Positions 23,227-38,467 of a stretch of DNA of 64,000 nt are shown here, piece by piece. The stretch comes from Gymnopilus junonius. Its lineage: Eukaryota > Basidiomycota > Agaricomycetes > Agaricales > Galerinaceae. The notes under the pieces are model-generated. The model ran no database searches and was not told the DNA's origin. It saw nothing but the letters and a program-made list of their open reading frames with translations. The stretch is from positions 1 to 64,000 of the forward strand of contig JADNYJ010000125.1 in NCBI GenBank assembly GCA_015501075.1, read 5' to 3'. The first letter of the stretch is position 1. Every line of letters starts with the position of its first letter. The translations under genes and the position numbers were made by a program.

Positions 23227-26200
23227 TTACTCCTCGTCACTCTCCATATCTTCATCGCTATCGCTTTCCTCCCCTTCAGCAACTTCAATAGGATCGAGGG
23301 CAATATCGTGGTCAGCACCAAAGTATGAATCACAAATGACATAAAGTTTGAGGTTGTGGATGCCTTTTGGTAGTGTAAACTCGAGCTTGACTGCGAGGCT
23401 CTTGGAGACGGTAACACGTTTGATGACGAGCAGTTGCCTGCTTGTCGCATCCCCTACAACGAGCCACCAATTGGCAATTTTCTTTAAGGGGTAGAATGGA
23501 GCTACAACGTTCTGGTCGCTCTGGTCGTCTTCGTCGACATCGCGCGCCAACGCAACTTTTAGGAAGATAGAGGAACCGGCTGTGTACTCTCCTTTGACAA
23601 GTTCGTGAGTGACATCCAGGGTCGGGTATGAGTTAACGAATGTGGCAACGTCTCGCCTAGCAAATTATGAGTCAATGGGGGTTCGAGACAGAAGCCAGCA
23701 AACTTACATTTGGATAGGGGTCATTTGAAGCAGCTCGTTTCGTTGATCGTCTTCCATCTCCATGACGTCGTACACCGATTCGATACCAGCGTTTTTGCAT
23801 CGCTTGATGACCTACAGATTACAGTTGAGCAAAAGTCGAATATAGAGAATACGAAGTAGTACATCAGCTTCGAAATGAGGGATCTGCTTTAATGGAGAGT
23901 CTGTCTCCCACATGGCCTGAACAACCATTTGAGAAAGATCCATGGCACCAAGGGCGTTTAACCAAGCATTCGATGACATGACGTCGACGCACGCCGATAA
24001 AAGGTTCAACACTTTTTCTAAAACGAGGACTTGATCCGCTGCGAGGTCTGGTGGCAACTGAAGACGAGAGAAATGAGCTTGTAAGAGCAAGAAGGTTTTG
24101 AAGTGAGGTGCTTCGAAGTCGACGCGGTCCAATTTGACAGGAACACGGTCGTAGATACGACGAAGGAGAACATCTTCGTGGCGTCGAATTGGGATGGTTT
24201 CGAATTCAGCAGAAGACGAAACGACCTCCAAGAGACCCTTAAGTTTGGTGCGCTCCTTCAGTGATAAGCTGTAAACTTCCATTGTGACATCTGGACGGAG
24301 ATCCATCAACGATTATTCCATGAGCGGTGGCCAGGAAGAACTTACACGAGATGTTGTAGTACGCAGCAATCATTCCCAGGTTCAAGGGGGAGACATCCAT
24401 CTCATCCTCTGTAGAAGTATTAGACTCAATGCTACAAGGGGTAGAAGACGAGTACTCACCGATAGCGATACACTTAGAATTGACCAAGTCGGTTAACGTG
24501 GTTTCAACCAATTCCGAAAGATGATCAGACACATGCTGGTGGCTGGTGTTATGGAGATTGTAGTAATTGGGATTCTCGAGCATCCTCTTGTAGAAGAATG
24601 TCCAAGTCAGCACATCCTAAAGCAAAAGAGTCAGAGGTGGTATGTAGAAGCGAATCTGTGAGACGAACCATAGCATCCTGCTTGTTCTCAATAGTTTTAA
24701 CCGCGATTTCCGCCAAGAAGTAGTCATGCAAGTAATGGGTTGGAAGATGAGACTCGATAGGCAGACCTTCTGACAAGAACTTCTTGTAGAAGTCCTTGCG
24801 AGTCTGCTGGCACATCAGGACGCATCGACTATTGTCATCTTCCATCGGCCGGCAAGCCTTGCCCATCATCTGCAGGACATCCATGACAGGATAGTCGATG
24901 TAACGGTGTTCCTTGCCTTCATAATACTGGACACCCATGATAATGACCATGTAACTCGCCACAGGAAGACTCCAGGCAGTATCCTGCAACGAAACAGGAA
25001 TCAGGTAATGACCGGTATGAATGAGTGGCTTGATAATACCTTCGACGCAACTAAGACTTGTATAGCACCCTTTTCAAACAATCGTTGAACGATTCGTTTG
25101 TCTTGGGCGTTTAGAGCCTCATGGTAGTACCCAATGCCATGTTTCAAAGTCTCGACAAGCCCTTTGTCAATGACATGGTCAAGATGAGGTTGTAGATCTT
25201 CCAGTTCAATGTTCAAGAAAAGATCGGGCTGCTCGTCGGCGGAGCAATGTGTCAAGAGATCGTCCACAGTCAATCGGCACTGCCTCCTCGATGGAACAAA
25301 TATAATGACTGGTTTCGTCGGAGAATACTCTTTGACAGCAAGATAGGCAGGTTTTGACATCGAAATCATCAGCGATGGGAAGTGAGGGATAGTGAATGAT
25401 TGAATATGAATGGCCATATCAAGCGGGCGAGCGCTAGAAACTTAATCAATACCCGAACTAAGCAGGCAAATGTGTTGACATACCTGGGTGAGAAGTTGAA
25501 GATAGTGTGTTCAGATGCTCCCATCCATTTTCCAAGATCCTCGGCATTGGCAAGAGACACACCACAAGCAATAATACGGGTTTTATTGCCGGTTTGACGT
25601 TCTACATATCTCGTCCGTGAGATGACAACTTCGTAAGTCGGTCCAACTTCGCCTCCAACCATCTGGACTTCGTCGGCTATGAGAAGGCCAAGGGTCTGAA
25701 CAGGCTTCCGTTGGCGCCATCTTCTTGAAATCATGTCCCACTGAAATTCAGGTTACTTGTTAGCAAAATGGAAAGCCAATTAACTATAAGAACCAAACCT
25801 ACCTGGGTAGGAGTACAGATAATCAAATCACCCATCTCCAGCAGCCGTAGGTCAGAACTGGTTTCACCAGTTAAACTGACGATTTCCTTGCCATCTTGGA
25901 GATTCTGAAACTTCGCCTTCCACTCTTTAACCCTCAAGTCCACCATCTCTTGGTACGGTTCAATACAGACAGCTCGGGTCCTCTCGCGTTTACTCCAAAG
26001 GCGTAAGAGCGCGAACTCCGCACAAATCGTCTTGCCACTTCCGGTTGGTGCACCGATGAAGACGTTTTCATCCGAGGTGTAGAGCGCCTGGAAGACTTGA
26101 GTCTGAATTTTATTGAAAGTCTGGATAGTATTGGCATAGAGTGCTTCAAATTCTTTGTTGTGTAAGGCCGACAGAGGAAGCGGTTGTAGGTCGAGAAGGG

Positions 26201-29200
26201 GCGTAGGCTTGGGGAATTTGCGTGGCAGGATAAGGTGTTTGAAAGAAATCGGAAGGCGTGTCTCGGCATGTAACCATCGATCAGAGATGACAGAGATGTA
26301 GTAGTTTGGTGGTACAGGCTCGAACATGGGCACTGTCAAGGTGACATTGTGTTCGTCTTCAGCATATCGCTGCCGGAGAATGAAAGTGTCATGGAAGAGG
26401 ATAATCTCTCCGTCGACGTCTTCCACGATGATTAGGAAAGTCTCGGCCGCGCCATGGATTTTCTCGTCCCAGCGGAAATCTGGAATGATCGAGAGGTCGA
26501 TGCGAAGAAGGGATCGAGTGATTGGTTGAACCTGGGCTTGTAATCTTATGAAGTCGTCAGGGATCAATCCACAAAGAAATACAGTAAACTACTCAGTAAA
26601 CTACTTACTGAAGTTTAGGGAAGTTGTGAACAAGCCGATGTACTAGCCGACCGGCGTTGGGTATTCCAAGAAGTTCACCAATTTCCGGTGGGGTCAAGTC
26701 AAAGTAACGATACCAGGGCTATCAATAAATAAGTGGGAATTACTAGCTGAAAAAAATAGCTAGAATTGGAGACATACGAATTGCTTCCCTTCTGCTTTGC
26801 GAATAACGTCAGCTGGAACATTCTTAAATTGTCGAAGAGGCGTCATTGAACCCCACCTGCCGTGCAAAGTTAGAAGGAATAAAACACGAAAAAGAAGCTA
26901 ACTTGCATTCGCTTCTCCACCATCTTACACATGTCAAGGGCAGCCCTAGCAGGGACGGCCCACCCGCGTTTCAGACAGATCTCGAACATCGCACGGAGAA
27001 TTCTGCGGTGAAAGTGATCAGCAGGTGAAAGTGTAGGATACACAAACAGAAAGAACGTACCGGCCAGCAGATTGTTGGACAAAAACCATATCAGCCACAA
27101 GGACGAATCCTGTAGGAGCTGGTTAGCTGTCGCCGCAGGGCATATCTCAGGAAGAACATACCGTCCAACCTGAGTTGCGAGATGTAGGCTTGCAACAACA
27201 CGTTGATCTTCGCCGCTGGTTCTTCAATCGTCTCCTTAACAGGAATCGGTACCCGCTCGAGAAGCTTGGTTAATTCCAGCTTTTCTTCCTGACGGACCTG
27301 AGATATTATTTGTCAGCGAATTTAACTGGAAAATAAAATGCAGATCTTACCGGGATCAACTTAAACTCATTAGACAAAGAGAAAACTCTGAAGAGCTCAA
27401 TAGTTGACATAGTCGGCCTTAGATGTTGGTTATAGACCATCATGGAGTTGTACGTCACATAATAATAGGATGCGATCCTGCCCAGTTCTGTACTGGTAAA
27501 TCGACCCATTGAGCGCTCATACTTGATAAGTTGACATTTTTCAAGAAGGACGGCTGCTGAGTGCGCTATGTCAGCGCGTTTTTGGATTAAACCTTCATCG
27601 TCTTCCTGATAGTCTGCACCCACACCATAGAGAGCTGGGTCCCTCAGCATGCGTACATACCTAGATTGAAGATTGAATGACAAGACAATACATAAATAAT
27701 AGTCATAGGCAATGATAGACGAAAAAGACACTTACAAATAAGTGTAACCCAACCACTGAACTGCCTCGTCCCTGTTCCTCACAGTGCCTGCGACAATTTC
27801 CGCATTCAAATTGTCAGCCAACTTACTTACGAACTGACTTTCGATCGGGAGCTGTTGGTTCAGTAAACTCAAGTAGTATTGCAGCTCGGAGTGGTTTGTG
27901 ATAATGATACCCTCGCCAAAAGTGTCGTACTGTGGACGTCCGGCGCGTCCGAGCATTTGAAGGACATCCTGCGATGAGAGTTCGACCCAACGACCTTTCT
28001 CCGGGTTGTAAATTTGAGTACCTTTAATAATGACGGTATGCGCAGGAAGGTTGACACCCCAGGCAAGCGTAGCTGTGCAGACCAGGACCTGGACGGACCC
28101 ATCGGCAAAAAGTTCTTCAACGACGCCACGATCCTCTCGGGACATTCCAGCATGGTGGATAGCAAAGCCGAAAGGAAGCAGGTCGCGAAGGTTGTTGTCC
28201 TTGACGTTGTTGGCCTCCTCTGTGAGTATCTCTCTCACAGCGCCATCTGGTTTGACAAATTGAGTGATGGTCTCCTTCTCGACAGCCATGTCTCGTAAAA
28301 ATTTGGCAGTCTTGGCTGTCTCCTTTCGAGAGTGAACGAAAACAAGAGTTTGGTTCTTTCCAGCCTGGTCAAGGACCTTCTCGTAGCATACTTCATTCAT
28401 AATTTGATACCGCTTGATGGCTTTCCTTTCAGTGATGCCAATGAACTGCTGCTGCAGCCCACAAGGTCGGTAAGACGCGTCGAAGTAGAACAAGCCCTTC
28501 TTTTCGTCGACCCGAAGGAAGGTAGCCACATCTTGGTAATTGGGTAATGTGGCCGACAGTCCGACAAGGCGCACGTACTCGCGAGTTTGTTCCATCCTTC
28601 TGATCGTCCTTGCAACGACGCTCTCCAAAACAGGACCACGTTCGTCATGCAGTAGGTGGATTTCATCAATGATGATGAGTCGAACAAGGTTGGTGTAGCT
28701 CGTGTCGGATTGCTTGCGAGTGATGACGTCCCATTTTTCAGGGGTTGTGACGATAATTTGGGCTTCAGTAATCTGCTGCTTCGTCATTTGAGCGTCTCCC
28801 GTAAGCTCACCAACTTTGATGCCAAAAACTTTGAGCCGGGCAGAGAAGTTGCCGACCATCTCTTGCACAAGAGCCTTCATGGGAGCAATGTAGACAATCT
28901 TGAATGAGTGTGAGTCAAATTCGCCCGTCTCTTCATTTCGATGCTTCGCTAGCTCGCTCAAGACGCAAAGCATAGCAACATTAGTCTAGATCAACAGATG
29001 TTATAATGCATAGGAGACTACTTTCATAATACGCACCTTTCCAGCACCAGTTGGAGCGCAAAGCAAAATAGGTTCGTCGGTACCGAACGCAATAGGATAT
29101 AGTTTGCTCTGGACTCGGTTGAGTTTGGGTACTGTGAATGCCTCCTGTGCCCATGACGGTAGGCTTGAAATTGGCACCAATTCATTCTCTGCAAGTGGTT

Positions 29201-30605
29201 TTGACTTGGGAGCAGGAACGTGAATCTCTTCATAACCTTTTTTGGCACGTTTAAACGATCCTTCCGGCAGCTTGCACTTTTTGTTCGACATCAAGTGGCC
29301 TCCCTGGGAGAATGCCAAGCTTTCCAGATCAACCGTCCGTTTAGGCTGGACAGTAGACCCGGGAGCAAGGGTGGCGGTCTTCGGAACTTGAGTAGGTTTG
29401 GCTTGGTCGACGTCCATAGCATCTGACCTAGCCGCTTTTGATTGACGGTCACCTGCGAGCTCGCGAAGAATCCAACCAAGGCCTTTCTCTCGCATGGCGA
29501 CTTCAACATTGACGCGCTCTTCAGCATCACTTCGCATGAGCTTGGTACACCAAACAATAACGTCGCGGTTTTTGATCAATTTGGCCGTAATGTGGAAGCT
29601 CTGGTAATCGAAAAGTTCCATAAGCTGGTTTTCAGCGTCACGAGCACTTGAGTCAGAACCCAGAATGTTGAGAACGGCGGCGGCTTTGTCTGCAGCGGTA
29701 ACAGGATCCGGGTAAACTTCTGAAATCTGGCGCTGTACCCAGAAAGCGTCAATGGAATGTGGAGAGACGATATCTTTGTCGGCTTTGCCTTTGCCGTCTT
29801 TCGAAGCCTCGCCCCCAATAATCAATTCTTCCTCCTGACCCTCAGCCTCTGGCTGCTCCCCCTCGTCTTCTTTTGTCTCCTCGTCTTCCTCGTCAGATTC
29901 TTCTCTGATCTCGAAACCTTCCTCATCTTCCTCCTCCTGTTCTTCTTCGTCGAATACGACGGCGACACCGGCCTCCTCATCAATCTCCCCCTCCTTGCGT
30001 TCTAGGTCAGGTTCTGCCATAGTCTCGTCCTCTGTATTGTAGTCGGTGACTTTTTTGGAAAGGTTAACGAGCTGTGAGAACTGTTCGCTGGTGATGGGAC
30101 CAACGACCTCCTCAATTTCCTTCTTTTTGTCGAAATCTTTCATGTTCTCGTTTTTGAGCGTCTCCAGCACCATGTCGGTAGCGCTGCGAACGATATCCTG
30201 CGCTTGGTCACCGAGAGCAGTATGTACAATGGAGAGCATAAGTTCGTAGACTTGACGTGTTTCGGCAGTGCGAGGTCGATAGGTCAGACCCTCGACGACC
30301 TGAGTCGCCTCGATGATATCAGCATAGCCAAAACCAGCCGACTCGGTTTTGCGTTTCATGGCAGCCCGTTCTGAAGCGTCCCCAGCCTCCACTGCCTTCT
30401 TCTTCTTCTTGTCAAGATCCTTGGGAGCTTGTCGAACGACTCGAGAGCCCATGTCCTTTGCGTCAATACGGCCCGCGAGAGAGGTAGGAGCACCATCTGG
30501 CTCCTTGTCCCGACGTGGCAACGCTGATCTGTCGGTCGTAAGGACGAGCGACGAGATGGCGCCGTAGTTGTAGCCAGAGAGGTCGGGTTTTCCTCTGCCA
30601 GACAT
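23227..30605 (-). CDS. brr2: pre-mRNA-splicing helicase Brr2
   Basis: Seventeen exons, all in phase, give 2162 residues, the size of yeast and human Brr2. Exon 1 (30605-29037) holds the acidic N-terminal region and ends in the first Walker A, A-P-T-G-A-G-K. Exon 2 (28985-27736) has [12 protein letters not shown] and Q-M-L-G-R-A-G-R-P, an active Ski2-like cassette, followed by the first Sec63 unit. The second cassette (exons 9-12, 26544-24669) has G-A-P-T-G-S-G-K-T but degenerate D-E-V-Q and Q-M-M-G-K-A-C-R-P, matching the known catalytically dead C-terminal cassette that recruits Prp8 and regulators. A second Sec63 unit and an acidic tail follow. Brr2 unwinds U4/U6 snRNA to activate the spliceosome. 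Intron 6 (26906-26857) is GC-AG (AAT|GCAAGT), needed to give K-R-M-W-G-S-M-T-P-L. Remaining exons: 27660-27351, 27297-27162, 27109-27061, 27002-26907, 26856-26778, 26718-26609, 25740-25484, 25433-25040, 24616-24460, 24408-24346, 24290-23863, 23811-23708, 23656-23227. Confidence 0.97.
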
Positions 30606-31050
30606 GATGGAGTGTGGTTAAGGATGAGCTTGACTCTGAAATTCTTGAAGACAGTTCAGTTACGTAACGCTCCTCAACTTGTGACTTCAAAGCTGATGGT
30701 GACTCCTCGGAAACGAGGGACTGGGCTTGAACTGGACAATCATCGCCATAAATTAATGCAATATAAATACAGCAGGTACTATGCTACATGTCATGATTAA
30801 ACAATCAAAGGGTGATAAAGTGTATGGAGGGCGTCACAAAGAAATGACTGTGGTTGGAAAGCGAAGGTCGAATGCCGATTTTTTGAAGTGAATTATCGAA
30901 CTGGGGTAAGCTAGAAAGATAAGAAAACAGTGAGTAGAAAAACATCTATGGGAACTAGGGCTACAGTTGGTCAGATCATGAATGAGTCAGTGAGATGCAG
31001 ATGAATATGATGCAGGAGAAAATAAGGAATTAACAGAGAAAATGAGGTGT
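30606..31050. other. intergenic
   Basis: Upstream region of Brr2 and 3' region of the next minus-strand gene. No gene was seen. Confidence 0.4.
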
Positions 31051-32492
31051 TCAGTGGCGGTCAGAGTCGGTGCGCCTTTTGAGGGGTTGGCTGGATTTCT
31101 GCTCCCAAACTTCGGGGGACTCGCCGTCGAACCACTGCTCGGTGAGCGGGTCGTGTTCGAAATCGCCGTCCTTGTATCCGTAACGTTTTTGGAGCAGCTT
31201 GAGGAGAGGGTTGCGCAATGCAGGGTCCATGCGCACGGTTTCTCCTGGGTGATAGCTACCAACTCCATGTCGAGAGAGGCTCTCTTCAAAGAGCGCTTCT
31301 TCGAAGGAACAACCGCAGTTGAGGTAGCCAGGAGGAGCATTCCTGGGAGGGTGCACACGACGCTCACGTCGAGAGTCGTGCCAGGCACAAAGAGCATTTC
31401 CGGCTCGGTTAAGCGAGCAGAATATCTTCTTGCGTACCTCCGTTCGGGCCTTCCACGAAGCTTGGAAGGCAGGTGAAGGGAATACACCAGGAAGTCCGTG
31501 ACTTGGTTGAGACTGGGCCATTTCCAAGGCTTTCTTGGTGCGCCTGCACTCTTGCTCCAATTCCCGGATACGGCGTTGAAGATGCGCCACGTCATCAACC
31601 GAATAGGCCATGGTGGCCTCAGGATAGCGCATAGCCGCCGCCTGTTGCGGAAGGAATTGTCCTCTGTTCGAAGCACCATAAGACGCGTACTCATTGGGAT
31701 AGCTGGGCGAGTGAGGGGAGAGAGACTCTGGGGAAACGTTACGGCTCGTCGAGTACTCGTTCAATGACATGTCGAGATTTGACGAGTCCATGCCAGCGAA
31801 TGAGAGGCCGCCGTGCCCTGGCACCCCAGGGTAAACGGACTCGGTCAATGCAATATTCATCTGCGAAGGGTGGTTCCATGTAGCAGTATGGTCTTGAAGG
31901 TTTCCGGCGTAGGCATGCCCAGTGTTGGACGAAGGTGGGGAATGCGAGTGACGCGAGTGAGAGGAGATGCTTGCTTCACCCATGGCGCCAGTGAGGCTTG
32001 AGCTAGAAGACAGCGGCCTCATGTCCGGAAACGGACCCTACAGAAGAACGGTGTGAGACAGTTAGACATTTGAACAGGTGCCGGTGCACTTACGTTCATG
32101 AACTGAGGAAGAGTATAAGCAGCCTGATCTTCTCCATCGGGGGACCTGCGTTCAACGTGAGGGTTTCTGCCGTGTCCAGACCTGGACCCGGAGGTGTTCC
32201 ATGTTCCGTATGCTGAGCTGTTGGACATTATACCAAGTTCTTCTTTGCGTGGACTAGAGTCGCGATTGATTGAAAGGTAAGGATACGGTTTATGACGTGC
32301 TTGGCCAGCTAGGGAACCTCTTCGACGGAAGGAAGTCGAAGACACGCTCGACGACGTGAAGGAGGGAGGAGAAGGAGTAACTGGAGGGGAAATTAGTGAG
32401 AAATGATGATCTGCAGCCTCCTCTTTAATAGTACGGAGCGAGGAGGTGGGTGATACGGTAAAGTCAGACAAATTCACGAAGTGGGAATCCAT
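31051..32492 (-). CDS. conserved fungal protein of unknown function
   Basis: Exons 32492-32094 and 32037-31051 give 461 residues. The first about 300 are low-complexity (S, P, H, N, Y). A short coiled coil follows (V-D-D-V-A-H-L-Q-R-R-I-R-E-L-E-Q-E-C, encoded near 31590), then a dense C-terminal region of about 120 residues. That region contains C-S-L-N-R-A-G-N-A-L-C-A-W-H-D-S-R-R-E-R-R, P-P-G-Y-L-N-C-G-C and R-M-D-P-A-L-R-N-P-L-L-K-L-L. Four cysteines and a histidine there could bind metal. I do not recognise the family. The order (disordered head, coiled coil, small Cys/His module) is compatible with a regulator, but no DNA-binding motif is evident. The start was chosen at the ATG at 32492, where composition turns coding-like. 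Confidence 0.78.
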
Positions 32493-33561
32493 GATGAGGG
32501 CAGTGCAAGAGCAACAGTGGCAACAGGCAGATAGAACACGATAGTCTACACTCAAGATGGTCCGTCAGTCGATGGGGGTCAGTCTCGCGTAGGTGTGATG
32601 TCGCGAAGGAAAACAGCAAAACATAACGACTTCAAAGATTTACCAGTTGGACGAGGCTGTGCCGGAGGAGACAAAAGCGAAATAGAATCTAGATCTGATG
32701 GACAGAAGCAGTCAAGATTTGATGAGAGCTTTCGCAATCCTGAGTTGCTGCACACTCAAGTTTCAGAGAAAGATGAGCTAAAAGCTGTGGAGGCTTCAAC
32801 CGGATCATTTTGCGTCTAAATTTAGCACTTTCTTCGCGCTCAATCTTCCTCCAACCTTAATGAAAGGCGAGACAGTATCTCGAGTTCTACTGCGGGGTCC
32901 ACTATCGAAGTACTTTTATCAGTGCCTTGCATGTTAAACTGAGGTCGGAGGCATATCTACTACATTAAAAAATAGGCGCCTTGTTCCTAGTCGGTTATTC
33001 GGAAACTGGTTGGTCCGTCTCGTAGCGGACAATTTCCCTCCATGGTCGACCCTTGACTAAATCGAGACTGTATCGAGGGAAGTTGAAGTTCAATCTCTTG
33101 CACAAGACCTTGTCCAAACGCGCACCTTGATACTTGAGGCATTTCTATTTCACCATTCTTCATGTCGATGTTAACCAGTTTTGTTATCTCAACCGCTGGT
33201 TGACCTGGACAGCTGAATATAGATGTCAATACTTAGGCGAGGAAAATCGTTTGACAATCCTCACATTCTCAGAATTCGAGGAATAGGAAAGCATTGTATC
33301 AACGGATTGCCATCATGCGTCGTTTTCAACTGGCATGTGTGCTGAAGGATTTCAGCAATGGCGCATTTGGGTTTCGTAGTCGTTGACTTCGTTTCCATAA
33401 AGTGCAAGCCAAAGGGGGGGATCGGTCCTTCGGGCCGTGGTCAGAGTCCCCTCGTGTGGTCACGTGTTTAAAAAAACAAAACCGTTCGACAACTGAAATC
33501 TTCGAGTCCCAATCTCTTTCATCTGACACACACCCATCCTCCCATCTGTCTAGTCATCAAA
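32493..33561. other. intergenic, divergent promoters
   Basis: About 1.07 kb lies between divergent starts of the unknown protein (minus) and the SAHH gene (plus). No gene was recognised. The last about 50 bases before the SAHH ATG are CT-rich, as is common upstream of highly expressed fungal genes. Confidence 0.4.
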
Positions 33562-35453
<1,892 letters not shown>

Positions 35454-36069
35454 TTGCGAGGTGAAAAACCCGTAACCATCGACGGCCTCAACGAGCCCTC
35501 GCCAAAATAAACGGGAGAGGAGAATAGGATCTTCAACGTCCTGATATGTGGATGTCAAGTAGTTCGTTCAACAGGATCGTTATTTTAAAGCTCTTGTGCA
35601 GGCAGGGATGTATATATCAACAGCTCATGTAGCTGCGGGGTCAGTGAACAGGGGACGGCTATCTGCATGTATTTTCCTTCCAGGATGATCTCATGCCGTT
35701 GCAATACGAGTTGGCCTCAACGCCTTTGATAGTTGATGATAATGAATGTATGATTTTGACCCAATATACTTCGTGGATATGGAATGCTTGAAGTTTTTAT
35801 AATTATTTAGGAGGATTGTTCTTCACTTCTTCCGTTACTAACGAAGTCTAGCATACCACAATTCACTTGAAGCGCCGTTCTTCCAAAAGATAAGATCAAC
35901 AAGGGCCGAGCTGATTGCTTGACATATCGATCACCATGCTGTCGTCGATCTTTCCCACCGACATCGCTCTTAAGGAAACACCTACTTACTGGACTTCAGC
36001 ATTAAGTTCAGTTTATTCGACTCTAAAGGACATTCAGAATATACACACAATCTAACATAAACTAATCGG
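35454..36069. other. intergenic
   Basis: 3' flank of SAHH and upstream region of the next gene. No feature was identified. Confidence 0.4.
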
Positions 36070-38034
36070 ATGGTCGAGATCTCAGCGTTGGGTCCAATTG
36101 ACCCGTCATCCGTGCAGGACATTCACCAGGAAGAGGAGAAAGCAGCGCCATGGATTGTAAGGAAACTCGTCGGAGTGAGTGGTTTCAACGATGATCTTTG
36201 TTTGTCTTTCATAGATGGCCTTTAAATCCTGCGGACCTCTGCGGACCAACAAGCGTTGCAGTCACTGGTCATTGCATCCCTTTCTGAAATTTGTTATTCC
36301 TTGAAATTCCCGTCATGCTCAATTCATTCTGATTCGCCTTGCAGTCAATGACAGGAAGGATAGTCATGTCCTCGTATGAAACGCTCAGAGCGGCTGGAAC
36401 CAATGTGATTTGCCTTTCTCCTGTGAGTCTTCGGAGAACTTTACAAAATCCTCGAAGGGTCATGTGAGTTTCTGCTGATAATAAGATCTGACTTGTGTAG
36501 TGGGGTGACTCGTCTCCGCTGTTCTTGCCATGTATTCGTTTCCGAGACCTAGCTGTCCATGGGGTGATTGCAGCTACGGTAAGTCTTCCGAACTGTAGCC
36601 CAAGGTGGCGCTTTTTTCGGGCTTCAGCCACTAATCCGCAAACATCTGATGGCAGGGGGGAATGGCAGCTGTAGCTGCTCCGGTGTAAGTCAAAACGTTC
36701 TATTTATACCGTTAGCAACTAAAAAGTGTTCATGACGACGTCTTCCTCAACTTTGCTTTTCTGAAATGATAGGATGGGCCCAGTTTCCGATGTGGTCGTT
36801 GGAACGCTTGGAGATACAATTCTCGTAGAGATTGGCCTGCATGCTGGGTTCGAAGTGACCACCAAAGTCGCCAATGATTTGATCTTTGACGGGGCAATAA
36901 AACAGATGGTCCCCATCCACTCCAACCGACTTGAAACGACTGGAGTCAAAGTGTTACTGGTTACGCTCAAGTACAAACACACTATGTCAGATGCAGCGCT
37001 TGGCTTTTTTCGCAGCTCTATGCATTCGTAAGCAAAAGTATTTCGGGGTTAACCGAGAAGGAACTCAAACTAAGAATTGGACGACAGAGACACGTCTCTC
37101 TTTGCCGCCGTCAAAGATTATCTAGCGGTGGAAAAGGGATGGTTTTCTCCATATTTATTTGCGAGTGGTCGCCGTCCAGTTATCCCGAGATCCATGAAAC
37201 CTGATGTCATATTTTGCCATGGTCCATTTCTGTCTGGTATGTGCCGTTCAGGCTTCATTATGTGCATTCTTCTGATGCTCTACAGGTGATTACCGAGTAG
37301 GCCAAACGTTGTTGACAGAATCAGCATCTGTCATGGCTTTCTGCGAGACACCTCCACCAGAAGTCATCGAGAATGCACTTGGTCCGGCAGATAGTAGCCA
37401 TCTAAGCTTGAAGAATCTATCGATTCCTTCTATTTCCAAGGTTTTCGACAGATCTAGAACACCATCTCCAGAACCAACATTGACACCACTCCCTCCACCA
37501 CCCACTCCGCGCCGAATGGTCATTCTGGTGGTGGGACTTAAACCACACAGAAAGTTATGGTCGCTGAGTGCACGGCCTAGCGAAAGCGTCATCAATTATA
37601 TTCTTCTCAACGGCTGCCCGGCCATCGTCATCCCGGTCACAGTGGGCGCACCGCTTGTAGCGTGGGATGCGCTCACCTTAGAGCAGCTATGGGAAATCGA
37701 ACTACCCTCTAGCGACGGCAGACGTAGCGCATCAGGAAAATTCGAAGGTGTTGTTGATGTCATTTTCGAGTACGTCGACCTGTGCGTCGATTGGGACAGG
37801 GTAAAAGTGCCTGTTACTGAGTCTCATGGAGCAGAGGGTGATTGCCTATCACCGTCATCATTATCTTTGGAAGAGGCACCAAAGGTTACCCTTGATGCAG
37901 CAGAGTCGAAAAAGTTTCTGAAAGATGCGATCACTCTTCTGGTTGCAGCTGCAATCAGAAGTAAGACAAGCAAGGACGCTAGGAATGAATTAGATGCAGA
38001 TCGTAGCGGGATTGCCATGTGGAGAACCCCTTAG
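36070..38034 (+). CDS. conserved hypothetical protein, 5' exons unresolved
   Basis: The 3' part is consistent: exons 36501-36578, 36656-36684, 36773-36970, 37088-37236 and 37286-38034 join in phase to 401 codons with stop. An ATG at 36070 opens a short exon ending at a good GTGAGT donor (36175), but I could not connect it to 36501 in one frame. Either an exon is missed or a base is wrong there. Recognisable blocks are V-V-V-G-T-L-G-D-T-I-L-V-E-I-G-L, D-V-I-F-C-H-G-P-F-L-S-G, a proline-rich linker (about 37460-37515) and P-A-I-V-I-P-V-T-V-G-A-P-L-V-A-W-D. I do not recognise the family and assign no function. The gene is on the same strand as SAHH, about 620 bp downstream. Confidence 0.6.
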
Positions 38035-38467
38035 AGAAATCTAGAGAAAGTTTAGTGTTTTGTTGTCTTTAAATTTAAGCAAGACGGCTTCCTCCGCTGT
38101 GGGAGTACAGATATGCTTCAGAAAATCCTGTTAAGCAAGAATTGACAACCATCTGACAGTAACGGAGACTATGAATCATGAGAATGTGATTCTGTTTTTG
38201 CGAGAGATCCACGCTGAAATGCACATGATGTACCTCTGCAAATATCAAGGCAAAGAGGTTGACCGGAAAAAAAACATAGATTTGATACTGCTGTACTGCA
38301 TCTGAGAACTGATTGTTGTTTTGTTCCTACAGCGACGAAGGATGGAAAAGTCATCCGGCGGGCGAGAAGACCGTTCGAAAGAGGTGTCCGGATCGAAATT
38401 CTGCCAAGGCAGAAATTCAAAGGAACGAGAGGCAGTCCTAGCAACCTTCAAGGGTAAGGATAGGTTA
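38035..38467. other. intergenic between convergent genes
   Basis: 3' ends of the hypothetical gene (plus) and mS33 (minus). No further gene was seen. Confidence 0.4.

Noticed and set aside
24239..30567. Numerous plus-strand open frames over the Brr2 gene
   Set aside because: They lie antisense to conserved exons, lack similarity and follow the codon shadow of the helicase.
32595..32819. Possible small gene upstream of SAHH (74-codon frame)
   Set aside because: It lies in a promoter region with no similarity and no conserved composition; nothing supports translation.
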